A DNA stretch of 64,000 bases from Candidatus Enterococcus courvalinii (GTDB lineage Bacteria; Bacillota; Bacilli; Lactobacillales; Enterococcaceae), in the NCBI RefSeq assembly GCF_017315945.1, contig NZ_JAFLWI010000008.1:99179-163178 (forward strand). Reading direction: 5' to 3'. Numbering within the stretch: position 1 is the stretch's first letter; the number at the start of each line of letters is the position of its first letter. The translations under genes and the position numbers were made by a program. The notes under the pieces were generated by a model. The model did no database searches. It saw nothing but the letters and a program-made list of their open reading frames with translations, and was not told the origin of the DNA. This document shows, in pieces, positions 1-9,117 of this stretch.

Positions 1-1518
1 CCAGAAGAATACTGGAGTATCGATGGAAATTTTAAAAAAGCACGTAAGAAATTCAAAGCGAACTTCTGGGGAATCGATGGGAAGAAGAAAAAATTGCCGA
101 ATGCAGAAGCTGTGAAAGAAGTCACTGCTAGAATTGATGGTCAAGACTTCGAAGTAAAAAAAGTTGAAAAGAAAGAACGAAAAAGAAACCCAGCAAACCC
201 ATTTACTACGAGTAGTTTGCAACAAGAAGCTGCACGTAAGTTGAATTTCCGTACAAGAAAAACAATGATGGTCGCGCAACAACTTTATGAAGGAATTGCA
301 TTAGGAAAACAAGGGACAGTGGGGTTAATCACCTATATGCGTACCGATTCAACGCGAATTGCCGACACAGCAAAGGCAGAGGCAGCCTCATTTATCCAAG
401 AAACGTATGGCAATGAATTTTCTGCTCATGGAAATAAAAAGGTAAAAAATGCTCAAGGCGCACAAGATGCCCATGAAGCAGTAAGACCAACTAGTGTTTT
501 ACGCACACCCGACGAAATCAAACAGTATTTGGATAAAGATCAATTAAAATTATATACATTGATCTGGTCACGTTTTGTTGCCAGTCAAATGACGCCGGCA
601 ATTTTAGATACAATGAAAGTTACTTTAGACCAAAATGGTGTCATCTTTATTGCTAACGGTTCAAAGGTGAAATTCAAAGGATTTATGCAGGTGTATATTG
701 AAGGGCGCGATGATGGGAAAGAGGACAAGGAAAATATCTTGCCTGAATTAACAGAGGGAGATATCGTTCAGTCTGTGGACATCGAACCAAAACAACATTT
801 TACGCAACCACCAGCAAGATTTAGTGAAGCAACACTTATCCGAGCATTGGAAGAAAATGGTGTAGGTCGTCCATCTACTTATGCACCAACATTGGATACG
901 ATCCAACGTCGATACTATGTCAAATTGACACAAAAACGTTTTGAACCAACAGAGTTAGGGGAAATTGTCAACTCATTGATTGTTGAATTCTTCCCTCAGA
1001 TCGTTGATATTCATTTCACAGCAGAAATGGAAAATGACTTGGATAAAGTGGAAGAAGGGAAAGAAGCTTGGGTCCAAGTAGTTGACCGGTTCTATAAACC
1101 GTTCGAAAAAGAATTGAGTAATGCAGAAGAAAAAATGGAAAAAATCCAAATCAAAGATGAACCAGCTGGATTTGATTGTGATGTCTGTGGACATCCAATG
1201 GTGATTAAATTAGGAAAATATGGTAAATTTTACGCATGTAGCAATTTTCCAGAATGTCGTAACACAAAACCAATCGTTAAAGAAATCGGTGTTACTTGTC
1301 CTGTATGTCACGAAGGCCAAGTGATTGAACGTAAATCCAAGAAAAATAGAATTTTTTATGGTTGTTCTCGTTTCCCAGATTGCGAATTTACTTCTTGGGA
1401 TAAACCAGTGGGCAGAAATTGTCCAAAATGTAATCAATATTTGGTTGAGAAGAAAGTTAAAGGCGGCAAACAAGTTGTCTGTGTAAATGGCGACTATGAA
1501 GAAGATGTTCAAAAATAA
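1..1518 (+). CDS. topA: DNA topoisomerase I, C-terminal part (5' end outside window)
   Basis: Type IA topoisomerase that relaxes negative supercoils. The reading frame is open from base 1, so the N-terminal TOPRIM region lies upstream and only the C-terminal portion is visible. The active-site block TYMRTDST is present, with the catalytic tyrosine codon at 334-336. The strand-passage region containing [10 protein letters not shown] follows. The last ~110 residues hold three cysteine clusters of the zinc-ribbon type (CDVC..CSNFPEC, CPVC..CSRFPDC, CPKC..VC). trmFO follows after 18 bp, as in many Firmicutes, so the two are probably co-transcribed. Confidence 0.97.
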   Translation, partial: PEEYWSIDGNFKKARKKFKANFWGIDGKKKKLPNAEAVKEVTARIDGQDFEVKKVEKKERKRNPANPFTTSSLQQEAARKLNFRTRKTMMVAQQLYEGIALGKQGTVGLITYMRTDSTRIADTAKAEAASFIQETYGNEFSAHGNKKVKNAQGAQDAHEAVRPTSVLRTPDEIKQYLDKDQLKLYTLIWSRFVASQMTPAILDTMKVTLDQNGVIFIANGSKVKFKGFMQVYIEGRDDGKEDKENILPELTEGDIVQSVDIEPKQHFTQPPARFSEATLIRALEENGVGRPSTYAPTLDTIQRRYYVKLTQKRFEPTELGEIVNSLIVEFFPQIVDIHFTAEMENDLDKVEEGKEAWVQVVDRFYKPFEKELSNAEEKMEKIQIKDEPAGFDCDVCGHPMVIKLGKYGKFYACSNFPECRNTKPIVKEIGVTCPVCHEGQVIERKSKKNRIFYGCSRFPDCEFTSWDKPVGRNCPKCNQYLVEKKVKGGKQVVCVNGDYEEDVQK

Positions 1519-1536
1519 TCGAAAAGAGGTTTTTAC

Positions 1537-2859
1537 TTGAAAACTGTAAATGTCATTGGTGCCGGCCTTGCCGGAAGTGAAGCAGCTTGGCAAATTGCAC
1601 AAGCTGGAGTTCCTGTTCGTTTATATGAAATGCGTCCAGTTAAATCAACGGAAGCACACCATACTGAAAATTTTGCGGAATTAGTTTGTTCTAATTCTTT
1701 AAGAGGAAATAGTTTAGCAAATGCTGTCGGTTTATTGAAAGAAGAAATGCGTCGTTTAAATTCCGTAGTGATTACTTCGGCTGACGAAACAGCTGTTCCT
1801 GCTGGTGGTGCATTGGCGGTTGACCGAGATTCGTTTTCAGAAACGATTACTCGAAAAGTGAAGGAGCATCCATTAGTCACTGTTGTCAATGAAGAAATGA
1901 CTGAAATACCAGAAGGCATTACAGTTATCGCGACAGGTCCGTTGACCTCTCATCCATTAGCAGAAGCGATCAAAGAATTTAATGGTTCAGATGGTTTTTA
2001 TTTCTATGATGCTGCTGCACCCATTATTGATAAATCAACGATTGACATGGACAAAGTTTATTTGAAATCACGTTATGATAAAGGCGAGGCAGCCTACTTG
2101 AACTGTCCAATGACAGAAGAAGAGTTTACGGCGTTCCATGATGCATTGATTCATGCAGAAGTCGCAGAATTAAAAGCATTTGAAAAAGAAAAGTATTTTG
2201 AAGGTTGCATGCCAATTGAAGTAATGGCACAACGTGGATTTAAAACGATGTTGTTTGGTCCGATGAAGCCAGTCGGATTGGAAGACCCAAAAACAGGCAA
2301 ACGTCCTTATGCAGTAATCCAATTGCGTCAAGATAATGCGGCTGCTTCTCTTTATAATATTGTTGGTTTCCAGACTCATTTGAAATGGGGCGAGCAAAAA
2401 CGAGTATTCCGTATGATTCCTGGCTTGGAAAATGCTGATTTTGTACGCTATGGTGTCATGCATCGTAATAGTTTCATGAATTCACCAGAACTATTGAAAC
2501 CAACTTACCAATCAGCTAAGCGTGAAGATTTATTTTTTGCAGGTCAAATGACTGGTGTGGAAGGTTATGTAGAAAGCGCAGCTAGTGGTCTGTTAGCTGG
2601 AATCAATGCTGCACGATTGGCAAAAGAAGAAGAGCCAGTAGTCTTTCCACAAGAAACAGCGATTGGAAGTATGGCATACTATATCACGCATGCCGAAGGA
2701 AAACATTTCCAACCAATGAATGCAAACTACGGCTTGTTTCCGGAATTACCTGAACGAATCCGCGATAAAAAGTCGCGCTATGAAGCATTAGCAAACCGAG
2801 CATTAGCAGCCAATGAAAAAGTGATTGCTGACTTATCTTCACCTGTATCTGCACAATAA
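1537..2859 (+). CDS. trmFO: Methylenetetrahydrofolate-tRNA-(uracil-5-)-methyltransferase TrmFO
   Basis: Folate- and FAD-dependent enzyme that makes 5-methyluridine at position 54 of tRNA, using methylenetetrahydrofolate as carbon donor. The protein is 440 residues, the usual family length, and starts with a TTG codon after an AAGAGG ribosome-binding site. The N-terminal [10 protein letters not shown] dinucleotide-binding loop is at residues 8-17. The family stretch [20 protein letters not shown] follows near residue 51. The C-terminal [20 protein letters not shown] block is intact. It sits between topA and xerC, the conserved Firmicutes order, and is closed by a terminator hairpin. Confidence 0.97.
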   Translation: MKTVNVIGAGLAGSEAAWQIAQAGVPVRLYEMRPVKSTEAHHTENFAELVCSNSLRGNSLANAVGLLKEEMRRLNSVVITSADETAVPAGGALAVDRDSFSETITRKVKEHPLVTVVNEEMTEIPEGITVIATGPLTSHPLAEAIKEFNGSDGFYFYDAAAPIIDKSTIDMDKVYLKSRYDKGEAAYLNCPMTEEEFTAFHDALIHAEVAELKAFEKEKYFEGCMPIEVMAQRGFKTMLFGPMKPVGLEDPKTGKRPYAVIQLRQDNAAASLYNIVGFQTHLKWGEQKRVFRMIPGLENADFVRYGVMHRNSFMNSPELLKPTYQSAKREDLFFAGQMTGVEGYVESAASGLLAGINAARLAKEEEPVVFPQETAIGSMAYYITHAEGKHFQPMNANYGLFPELPERIRDKKSRYEALANRALAANEKVIADLSSPVSAQ

Positions 2860-2876
2860 CCAGAAAATTTGATTCG

Positions 2877-2919
2877 ACTTAGAGAATGATGATTGATTCA
2901 TCTTTCTCTAAGTTTTTTT
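2877..2919 (+). terminator. Rho-independent terminator after trmFO
   Basis: A perfect 10-bp inverted repeat (ACTTAGAGAA / TTCTCTAAGT at 2877-2886 and 2904-2913) is followed by a run of seven T. It lies 17 bp after the trmFO stop and separates it from the xerC operon. Confidence 0.9.
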
Positions 2920-3015
2920 GTCGCGCAAAATGAAAGATTCACTGAAAAATTAGCGAGAAAAATGAAAACAAAACGAAAAATTGTGCGAATTGTGAACAAA
3001 CTTAGAAATATTGAT

Positions 3016-3048
3016 TAAATTCTGACAATTTATTTGTTTTTTTATAAT
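3016..3048 (+). promoter_or_regulatory. Promoter of xerC-hslVU-codY with an overlapping CodY-like box
   Basis: A TATAAT -10 element lies at 3043-3048, preceded by a CTGACA-type -35 at about 3022-3027 (short 15-bp spacer). The 15-mer at 3016-3030 matches the published CodY consensus AATTTTCWGAAAATT at 11 of 15 positions and covers the -35. CodY is encoded by the last gene of this operon, so autorepression is possible. The match is partial and inferred by eye. Confidence 0.45.
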
Positions 3049-3092
3049 GGCTATGCTAAATTTATTTCTGGGATTGTAAGGAAGGTGAGAAA

Positions 3093-3992
3093 ATGGCAGA
3101 ACTAAGCTTGGAAGAAAAGTTTCTACGCTATTTGATTGTCGAGCGAGGATACTCGGATAAGACGCGTCAAGCATATGAAGAAGACATTAACGACTTCAAG
3201 GAGTTCCTAAAAGAATCTGGTGAGGAAGACTTATTTAGTATCAATCACTTAGATGTAAGAGTGTATTTAGGATTTTTATCGGACAAAGAATACAGCAGAA
3301 ACACAATTAGCAGAAAAATTGCCAGTTTGCGTTCATTTTATCAATATCTTTTAAAAGAGGAACTGATTGAGGAGAATCCTTTTTCTTATGTCCATTTAAA
3401 GAAAAAAAATATTCGATTACCACGCTTTTTTTACGAAAATGAAATGCAAGCTTTGTTTGAAAGTGTGGCAGGTGATAAACCTTTAGATTTTAGAAATCGA
3501 GCAGTGCTGGAAGTTTTATATGGCTCTGGTATTCGATTAAGTGAATGTAGTGGGTTGCAAGTGAAAGATATCGACTTTCAAGCAGAAGTAATGTTGATCC
3601 ATGGAAAAGGAAACAAAGAAAGATATGCGCCGCTGGGATCATTTGCTCAAGAAGCTTTACAAGAATATTTTGAAAAAAGTCGCTCGTTCTTGATGAACAA
3701 ATACCATAAAGAACATGGTTTTGTTTTTGTTAATCACCATGGTGATCCGATTACACCAACTGGAATTGAATATATTTTAAATCAAATAATTAAAAAAAGT
3801 AGTTTAGACAGTGATATTCACCCCCATATGTTGCGCCATACGTTTGCAACGCATTTGTTGAACAATGGTGCAGATATGAGGACAGTTCAAGAGTTATTGG
3901 GACATGCAAATCTATCTACAACTCAAATTTATGCTCATGTGACGAAAGAAAGTCTACAAAAAAATTATCGCTCTTTTCATCCAAGAGCATAG
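3093..3992 (+). CDS. xerC: Tyrosine recombinase XerC
   Basis: Site-specific recombinase that resolves chromosome dimers at the dif site, acting with a XerD partner. It has 299 residues: an N-terminal SAM-like core-binding domain (about 1-90) and a C-terminal catalytic domain. All catalytic residues are visible: R148 (SGIRLSE), K172 (GKGNKER), H245 and R248 ([10 protein letters not shown]), H271 (LLGHA) and the nucleophile Y280. The ATG follows an AAGGTGAG ribosome-binding site. It heads the operon xerC-hslV-hslU-codY, the same order as the codV-clpQ-clpY-codY operon of Bacillus subtilis. Confidence 0.96.
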   Translation: MAELSLEEKFLRYLIVERGYSDKTRQAYEEDINDFKEFLKESGEEDLFSINHLDVRVYLGFLSDKEYSRNTISRKIASLRSFYQYLLKEELIEENPFSYVHLKKKNIRLPRFFYENEMQALFESVAGDKPLDFRNRAVLEVLYGSGIRLSECSGLQVKDIDFQAEVMLIHGKGNKERYAPLGSFAQEALQEYFEKSRSFLMNKYHKEHGFVFVNHHGDPITPTGIEYILNQIIKKSSLDSDIHPHMLRHTFATHLLNNGADMRTVQELLGHANLSTTQIYAHVTKESLQKNYRSFHPRA

Positions 3993-4023
3993 CAAAGACA
4001 TTATTTTATTAGGGGGTCTACAA

Positions 4024-4572
4024 ATGGTAGAATCACAATTTCATTCAACCACGATTTGTGCAGTTGAAAAAGACGGAAAATTTGCAATGGCTGGAGACGG
4101 TCAAGTAACAATGGGCGAATCTGTTGTTATGAAAGGAACAGCTCGCAAAGTTCGCAGAATTTATAATGATGAAGTGGTTGTCGGCTTTGCTGGAAGCGTA
4201 GCGGATGCCTTTACTTTAGAAGAGAAATTTGAAGGGAAATTGAATGAATACAACGGTAATCTGCAACGTGCTGCTGTTGAGTTAGCGCAAGAATGGCGAA
4301 CACAACAATCCATGCAGAAATTGGAAGCAATGTTGATTGTTATGAATGATAAAGAAATGTTGTTGGTTTCTGGAACGGGTGAAGTGATTACACCTGATGA
4401 TGGTATTTTAGCCATTGGTTCTGGCGGAAACTTTGCATTAGCTGCTGCAAGAGCAATGAAAAATTATGCACAAAATGAGATGAGTGCAAAAGAAATTGCT
4501 GAGAACGCACTGAACATCGCAGCGGATATTTGTATCTTCACAAATCATAATATCATTGTAGAAGAATTATAA
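4024..4572 (+). CDS. hslV: ATP-dependent protease proteolytic subunit HslV (ClpQ)
   Basis: Threonine-type peptidase that forms the proteolytic core of the HslUV cytoplasmic protease. It has 182 residues. The conserved core begins at T9 in HSTTICAV, followed by GDGQVTMG and [11 protein letters not shown]. Most HslV proteins expose the catalytic threonine directly after the initiator methionine, but here eight residues precede it, as in the Bacillus ortholog with its short leader. The leader would need processing, or another residue acts as nucleophile. The gene lies 31 bp after xerC and just before hslU. Confidence 0.96.
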   Translation: MVESQFHSTTICAVEKDGKFAMAGDGQVTMGESVVMKGTARKVRRIYNDEVVVGFAGSVADAFTLEEKFEGKLNEYNGNLQRAAVELAQEWRTQQSMQKLEAMLIVMNDKEMLLVSGTGEVITPDDGILAIGSGGNFALAAARAMKNYAQNEMSAKEIAENALNIAADICIFTNHNIIVEEL

Positions 4573-4584
4573 GAGGTGATTAGA

Positions 4585-5982
4585 ATGAATGAATTAAGAC
4601 AAACACCAAGACAAATTGTGAGTGAATTGGATCAATACATCGTGGGACAAGAAGCAGCTAAAAAATCTGTGGCTGTCGCTTTACGAAACCGCTACCGTAG
4701 ACTCCAGTTGGATGAAAGAATGCAACAAGATATTACACCTAAAAATATGTTGATGATTGGACCAACAGGTGTTGGGAAAACAGAAATTGCCCGTCGACTT
4801 GCAAAAATCGTCCATGCACCTTTCATCAAAGTAGAAGCAACTAAATTTACAGAAGTTGGTTATGTTGGCCGAGATGTTGAATCAATGGTTCGTGACTTGG
4901 TTGAAAATGCGATTCAAATCGTTGAAAAAGAACAATACAGCCGAGTGTATACAAAAGCTAAGAAAAATGCTGAAAAGCGGTTAGTGAAAGTTTTAGTACC
5001 AGGTATCAAGAAGGAGCAAAAACAATCGACAAATCAATTTGAACAGATGATGAATATGTTCAATGCTTCTACACAACAGGCTGAACCACAAGAAGAAATC
5101 ACTGAAGATATTCGTGTTAATCGTCGCACAGTCTTAGATCAACTGGAAAAAGGTCTGCTTGATACACGTGAAGTGACGATCGAAGTCGAAGAACAAAAAA
5201 AATCTGCGCCAATGATGAATAATGGTTTAGAACAAATGGGTATTGATTTGAATGAAACATTAGGGGCATTAACCCCCGCTAAAAAAGTTGAAAGAACAGT
5301 CACAGTGAAAGAAGCACGTGAAATTTTGATTCGTGAAGAGTCTGCTAAACTTGTGAAAGATGCAGATATTCACAGTGAAGCAATCAAATTGGCTGAATCA
5401 AGTGGGATCATTTTTATCGATGAAATCGACAAAGTAACTTCAAAATCACAACAGTCTGGCGAAGTTTCTCGAGAAGGCGTACAACGTGATATCTTACCAA
5501 TTGTTGAAGGCTCACAAGTCAATACGAAATATGGTACGTTACAAACCGATCATATTTTATTTATTGCTTCAGGTGCCTTCCATTTATCAAAACCAAGTGA
5601 TTTGATTCCAGAATTACAAGGGCGCTTCCCGATTCGTGTCGAATTAGATGATTTATCAGCGGAAGATTTTGTGAAAATTTTGACAGAACCTAATAATGCA
5701 TTGATAAAACAATACATTGCATTGATTGAAACAGAAAATGTTTCCGTTACATTCACTAAAGAAGCAATCGAGCGTATTGCACAAATTGCTTTTAATGTGA
5801 ACCGTGATACAGACAATATCGGTGCACGTCGTTTGCACACAATCTTAGAAAAATTATTAGAAGATTTATTATTTGAGGCACCAGATATGCAGATGGGTGA
5901 GATTACAATCACAGAAGCATATGTCGATGATAAATTAGTTTCAATTGCACAGAATGAAGATTTGAGCCGCTATATACTTTAA
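4585..5982 (+). CDS. hslU: ATP-dependent protease ATPase subunit HslU (ClpY)
   Basis: AAA+ unfoldase that feeds substrates to HslV. It has 465 residues from the ATG at 4585. That start is preferred over the in-frame GTG at 4576 because the AGAGGTGAT ribosome-binding site spans 4573-4580 and would overlap the GTG. Walker A GPTGVGKT is at residues 59-66 and the Walker B stretch IIFIDEIDK comes after a long charged I-domain insertion. The C-terminus ends SRYIL, the short hydrophobic tail known to dock into HslV. It lies directly between hslV and codY. Confidence 0.96.
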   Translation: MNELRQTPRQIVSELDQYIVGQEAAKKSVAVALRNRYRRLQLDERMQQDITPKNMLMIGPTGVGKTEIARRLAKIVHAPFIKVEATKFTEVGYVGRDVESMVRDLVENAIQIVEKEQYSRVYTKAKKNAEKRLVKVLVPGIKKEQKQSTNQFEQMMNMFNASTQQAEPQEEITEDIRVNRRTVLDQLEKGLLDTREVTIEVEEQKKSAPMMNNGLEQMGIDLNETLGALTPAKKVERTVTVKEAREILIREESAKLVKDADIHSEAIKLAESSGIIFIDEIDKVTSKSQQSGEVSREGVQRDILPIVEGSQVNTKYGTLQTDHILFIASGAFHLSKPSDLIPELQGRFPIRVELDDLSAEDFVKILTEPNNALIKQYIALIETENVSVTFTKEAIERIAQIAFNVNRDTDNIGARRLHTILEKLLEDLLFEAPDMQMGEITITEAYVDDKLVSIAQNEDLSRYIL

Positions 5983-5998
5983 GAATCGGAGGACGACT

Positions 5999-6790
5999 AT
6001 GACGGATTTGCTAACAAAAACCCGAAAAATCAACAAGCTTTTACAACAAAAAAATACCTTTGATATGGATGCTGATTTACCATATGACAAAATGGCAGTG
6101 ACACTAGGTGGAGTACTGGATAGTAATACGTATATCATAGGCAGCGATGGTGTATTACTTGGTTATAATGAACGTCATGATGTGAATAACGAACGTGTAA
6201 AAACAATGTTTGTAGAAAAACAATTTCCACTTTCTTACACGGATACAGTCGATCAACTAGTTAAAACCGAAGCAAATATCCCGATCACGAGTGAAATTAC
6301 AGCTTTTCCAGTAGAATCGAGAGAAAAATATCCATTTGGCTTAACGACAGTCGTACCGATTTTTGGTGCGGGGGAACGGTTAGGAACAATTATTTTGTCA
6401 CGTATGGAACAAGCATTTACCGATGATGATTTAGTTTTAGCGGAATATGGTGCAACAGTAGTAGGTATGCAAATTCTTTACCAACAGTCACGTAGTATTG
6501 AAGAAGATGTACGGAGTGCAACAGCTGTCCAAATGGCGATCAACACTCTTTCTTACAGTGAATTAAAAGCAGTTCAAGCCATCTTCCATGCCCTTGATGG
6601 CGATGAAGGTCGTTTGACGGCTTCAAATATTGCTGATGAGATTGGAATTACTCGTTCAGTAATTGTTAATGCTTTGCGTAAATTGGAGTCTGCAGGTATC
6701 ATTGAGTCACGTTCTTTGGGAATGAAAGGAACCTACTTGAAAGTCCTTAATTCACGCTTCAAAGAGGAACTAGCAAAACACAGCTACTAA
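5999..6790 (+). CDS. codY: GTP-sensing global transcriptional repressor CodY
   Basis: Global regulator of amino-acid and nitrogen metabolism in low-GC Gram-positives. It senses branched-chain amino acids and, in some species, GTP. It has 263 residues: an N-terminal GAF ligand-binding domain (about 1-155) and a C-terminal winged helix with the recognition-helix region ASNIADEIGITRSVIVNALRK near residues 204-224. The ribosome-binding site is GGAGGA. The gene is last in the xerC operon, 16 bp after hslU. Candidate CodY boxes in this window lie at 3016-3030 and 35771-35785. Confidence 0.97.
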   Translation: MTDLLTKTRKINKLLQQKNTFDMDADLPYDKMAVTLGGVLDSNTYIIGSDGVLLGYNERHDVNNERVKTMFVEKQFPLSYTDTVDQLVKTEANIPITSEITAFPVESREKYPFGLTTVVPIFGAGERLGTIILSRMEQAFTDDDLVLAEYGATVVGMQILYQQSRSIEEDVRSATAVQMAINTLSYSELKAVQAIFHALDGDEGRLTASNIADEIGITRSVIVNALRKLESAGIIESRSLGMKGTYLKVLNSRFKEELAKHSY

Positions 6791-6848
6791 TATTTCATTA
6801 GTCAAGACAATCAAGGAAAGTAGCAATTTTAAAAATGGGGGAGTAACA

Positions 6849-7724
6849 ATGACCGTAATTATTCAAAATGATCAGCTTATTGCTAAAATAGCTGAACATG
6901 GAGCAGAGCTAATTAGCTTACAATCAAAAGAGCATAATCTTGAATATATTTGGCAAGGGAATCCAGAATTTTGGGGACGTCATGCACCGGTTCTTTTCCC
7001 ATTTGTTGGTCGTTTAAAAAATGACGAATACATGTATCAAGGAAAAACGTATTCGATGGGACAACATGGTTTTGCAAGAGATATGGATTTTGAAGTGATT
7101 GAGCAAGGATCAGAGCAAGCAAGTTTTCGGTTGAAAAGCACACCCGAAACGAAAAAAAATTATCCATTTGATTTCGAATTAGTCATCACTTATGAATTAG
7201 GTGGCGACGGAATAACTGTTCATTACCAAGTTGAAAATGTTGGAGAGGAAGAAATGTACTTTTCAATTGGTGGACATCCAGCGTTTAATGTACCACTGGA
7301 AGAAGGCTTGACATTTGAAGATTTTTATTTGGCTTTCTCGCCACGAAAATCAAGATTGCGTTTACCGTTGGCAGGGCCTTATATCGATTTAGATCAACGA
7401 ACTTTGGGACAAACCAATACGAACTTAGCTCTGGATCGTGAATTGTTTGATCAAGATGCACTTGTTTTTGAAACAAAGGGACTAAATGCGTATTCGATTC
7501 GTAGTGAAAAATCACGCCACAGTGTGACTTTAAGCTACAAAGATATGCCTTATGTTGGTATCTGGTCGCCTTATCCTAAAGAAGCACCATTTGTTTGTAT
7601 TGAACCTTGGTGTGGGATCGCCGATACAGTGAATAGTAATGGTAGTTTGATGGAAAAAGTGGGAATCAATCAATTGGGTGCCCATGAAATTTTCCAAACA
7701 AAATATTCAATCACGGTGAAATAA
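6849..7724 (+). CDS. Aldose 1-epimerase family protein (LacX-like)
   Basis: A 291-residue member of the galactose mutarotase superfamily. Recognisable stretches are WQGNPEFWGRHAPVLFPFVG near residue 35, HGFARDMDF near residue 75, GGHPAFNVPL near residue 141 and CIEPWCGIADT near residue 255. These resemble the LacX/YeaD-type branch rather than classic GalM, so the physiological sugar is uncertain. It is monocistronic, with a GGGGGAG ribosome-binding site, and ends at a bidirectional terminator shared with plsY. The gal genes of this window are 50 kb away, so no pathway link is shown. Confidence 0.85.
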   Translation: MTVIIQNDQLIAKIAEHGAELISLQSKEHNLEYIWQGNPEFWGRHAPVLFPFVGRLKNDEYMYQGKTYSMGQHGFARDMDFEVIEQGSEQASFRLKSTPETKKNYPFDFELVITYELGGDGITVHYQVENVGEEEMYFSIGGHPAFNVPLEEGLTFEDFYLAFSPRKSRLRLPLAGPYIDLDQRTLGQTNTNLALDRELFDQDALVFETKGLNAYSIRSEKSRHSVTLSYKDMPYVGIWSPYPKEAPFVCIEPWCGIADTVNSNGSLMEKVGINQLGAHEIFQTKYSITVK

Positions 7725-7728
7725 ATAT

Positions 7729-7772
7729 AAAAAAAGTGAGCTACGACAAATGGTCGCAGTTCACTTTTTTTA
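7729..7772. terminator. Bidirectional terminator between the aldose epimerase gene and plsY
   Basis: A hairpin (AAAAAGTGA...TCACTTTTT with an inner CTACGAC/GTCGCAG stem) has an A-run on the left and a T-run on the right. It can therefore stop transcription from both convergent genes. Confidence 0.85.
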
Positions 7773-7783
7773 GAAAAGAAAAA

Positions 7784-8419
7784 TCATTTCTTTTTGCTAC
7801 TATTTAAACCAAAAGGAATTCGGCTTTCCGTTTTGTTTTTGATTCGTTGGATGTTTTCTTTGTGGCGAAGAAAAATAAAGGAAGACACTAGAAAAGCGAT
7901 GATCGTTAACAGCCAATTATGTTCTGGTAAAATGACTGGTGCGATATAAGGTAAGAAAATCGTTGATAAAGTAATCAGTACCGCACTGATCATGCTACTC
8001 AAACTTACCATGCTTGTGAAGTAAAGACTTACGACAAAGATTACTGCAGAATAGACGAAGAAAATGGGACTGAATCCTAGAAGCATGCCAGCGCTGGTGG
8101 CGACTGCCTTTCCACCTTTAAATTTGGCGAAAATCGGAAAAGTATGACCCAGAATTGCACAGACCCCAAACCAAAGTGGATTGATTGTCGTAATGTGAAA
8201 AATAAGTGGGAGACAAGTTGCCAATGTTCCCTTTAAGATGTCCATTAATAAGACAACGATTCCTGCTTTTTTGCCTAATACTCGAAACGTATTGGTTGTT
8301 CCAGTATTTCCACTTCCATATGCGCGAATGTCTTTATTGAAAAAGATTTTTCCAATCCAGACGCCGGAAGGAATAGAACCCAAAAGATATGCTACAATAA
8401 GTAATAAGATCAATTTCAT
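7784..8419 (-). CDS. plsY: Glycerol-3-phosphate acyltransferase PlsY
   Basis: Integral membrane acyltransferase that moves the acyl group from acyl-phosphate to glycerol-3-phosphate, the first step of phospholipid synthesis. It has 211 residues with five or so membrane segments. The three conserved motifs are visible: [12 protein letters not shown] near residue 12, [20 protein letters not shown] near residue 33 and [18 protein letters not shown] near residue 100. The start at 8419 is chosen over upstream in-frame codons because AGAGGT lies just before it and the protein then begins directly with the first membrane helix. Confidence 0.95.
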   Translation of the reverse strand: MKLILLLIVAYLLGSIPSGVWIGKIFFNKDIRAYGSGNTGTTNTFRVLGKKAGIVVLLMDILKGTLATCLPLIFHITTINPLWFGVCAILGHTFPIFAKFKGGKAVATSAGMLLGFSPIFFVYSAVIFVVSLYFTSMVSLSSMISAVLITLSTIFLPYIAPVILPEHNWLLTIIAFLVSSFIFLRHKENIQRIKNKTESRIPFGLNSSKKK

Positions 8420-8513
8420 TTTTTTACCTCTTTCAAGTTGAAAACTAATGTTTATTTTAGCATGAAAGAGTAGTAGGAACAATCGAAATTCACGAATGAA
8501 AGGAATGAGTAGG

Positions 8514-8951
8514 ATGCCATTTGAAAATCCAAGCCAAGAAACGATTTTTGACTATTTAAAGTCAGCAAAAAATATTGCTGTTGTCGGTTTGAGTAATAAC
8601 CCTGAGCGAACAAGTCATCAAATCGCAAAACTGTTACAGCAAAAAGGTTACCGCATTTTTCCAGTGAATCCAGTTTTGACTGGACAAGAAGTATTAGGTG
8701 AGAAAGTTTATGATCACCTGACAGAAATTACAGAACCAATTGATATTGTTGATATTTTTCGACGTGATGAATTTTTACCTGAAGTAGCAAAGGACTTTTT
8801 GCAAACAGATGCAAAAGTTTTTTGGGCACAGTTAGGAATTGAAAATGAAGAGGCAGCAAACTTATTGCAAGCTGCTGGTCGAAAAGATATCGTGATGAAT
8901 CGTTGTGTAAAAATTGAATTAGCTAAGATGGAAAATGACAAGGTTGAATGA
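8514..8951 (+). CDS. CoA-binding domain protein (YccU-like)
   Basis: A 145-residue single-domain protein with a Rossmann-type CoA-binding fold. Visible landmarks are [18 protein letters not shown] near residue 20, [10 protein letters not shown] and the C-terminal MNRCVKIEL. The same domain occurs at the N-terminus of succinyl-CoA synthetase alpha subunits, but the free-standing form has no assigned reaction. The ATG at 8514 is preferred over 8496 because AAAGGA lies about 10 bp upstream of it. The gene is divergent from plsY and precedes parE, separated by a terminator. Confidence 0.88.
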   Translation: MPFENPSQETIFDYLKSAKNIAVVGLSNNPERTSHQIAKLLQQKGYRIFPVNPVLTGQEVLGEKVYDHLTEITEPIDIVDIFRRDEFLPEVAKDFLQTDAKVFWAQLGIENEEAANLLQAAGRKDIVMNRCVKIELAKMENDKVE

Positions 8952-8995
8952 AAATAAATAAAAATTTTAATGTGCAAAAGTTGTTAGTTAAAAGC

Positions 8996-9042
8996 AGGTT
9001 GGGCGACTGTTTCTCTTGATTTTTTCCCAACCTCTTTTTTTT
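8996..9042 (+). terminator. Terminator before parE
   Basis: An 8-bp stem (AGGTTGGG / CCCAACCT at 8996-9003 and 9026-9033) is followed by C and eight or more T. Confidence 0.85.
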
Positions 9043-9117
9043 CGCAGTTTTTTTTAGTATGATTAGTTCGATGCGGTCTTTGCTATTTCCGCAAGTATTA
9101 TTGAAGGAGCGTTTGCC

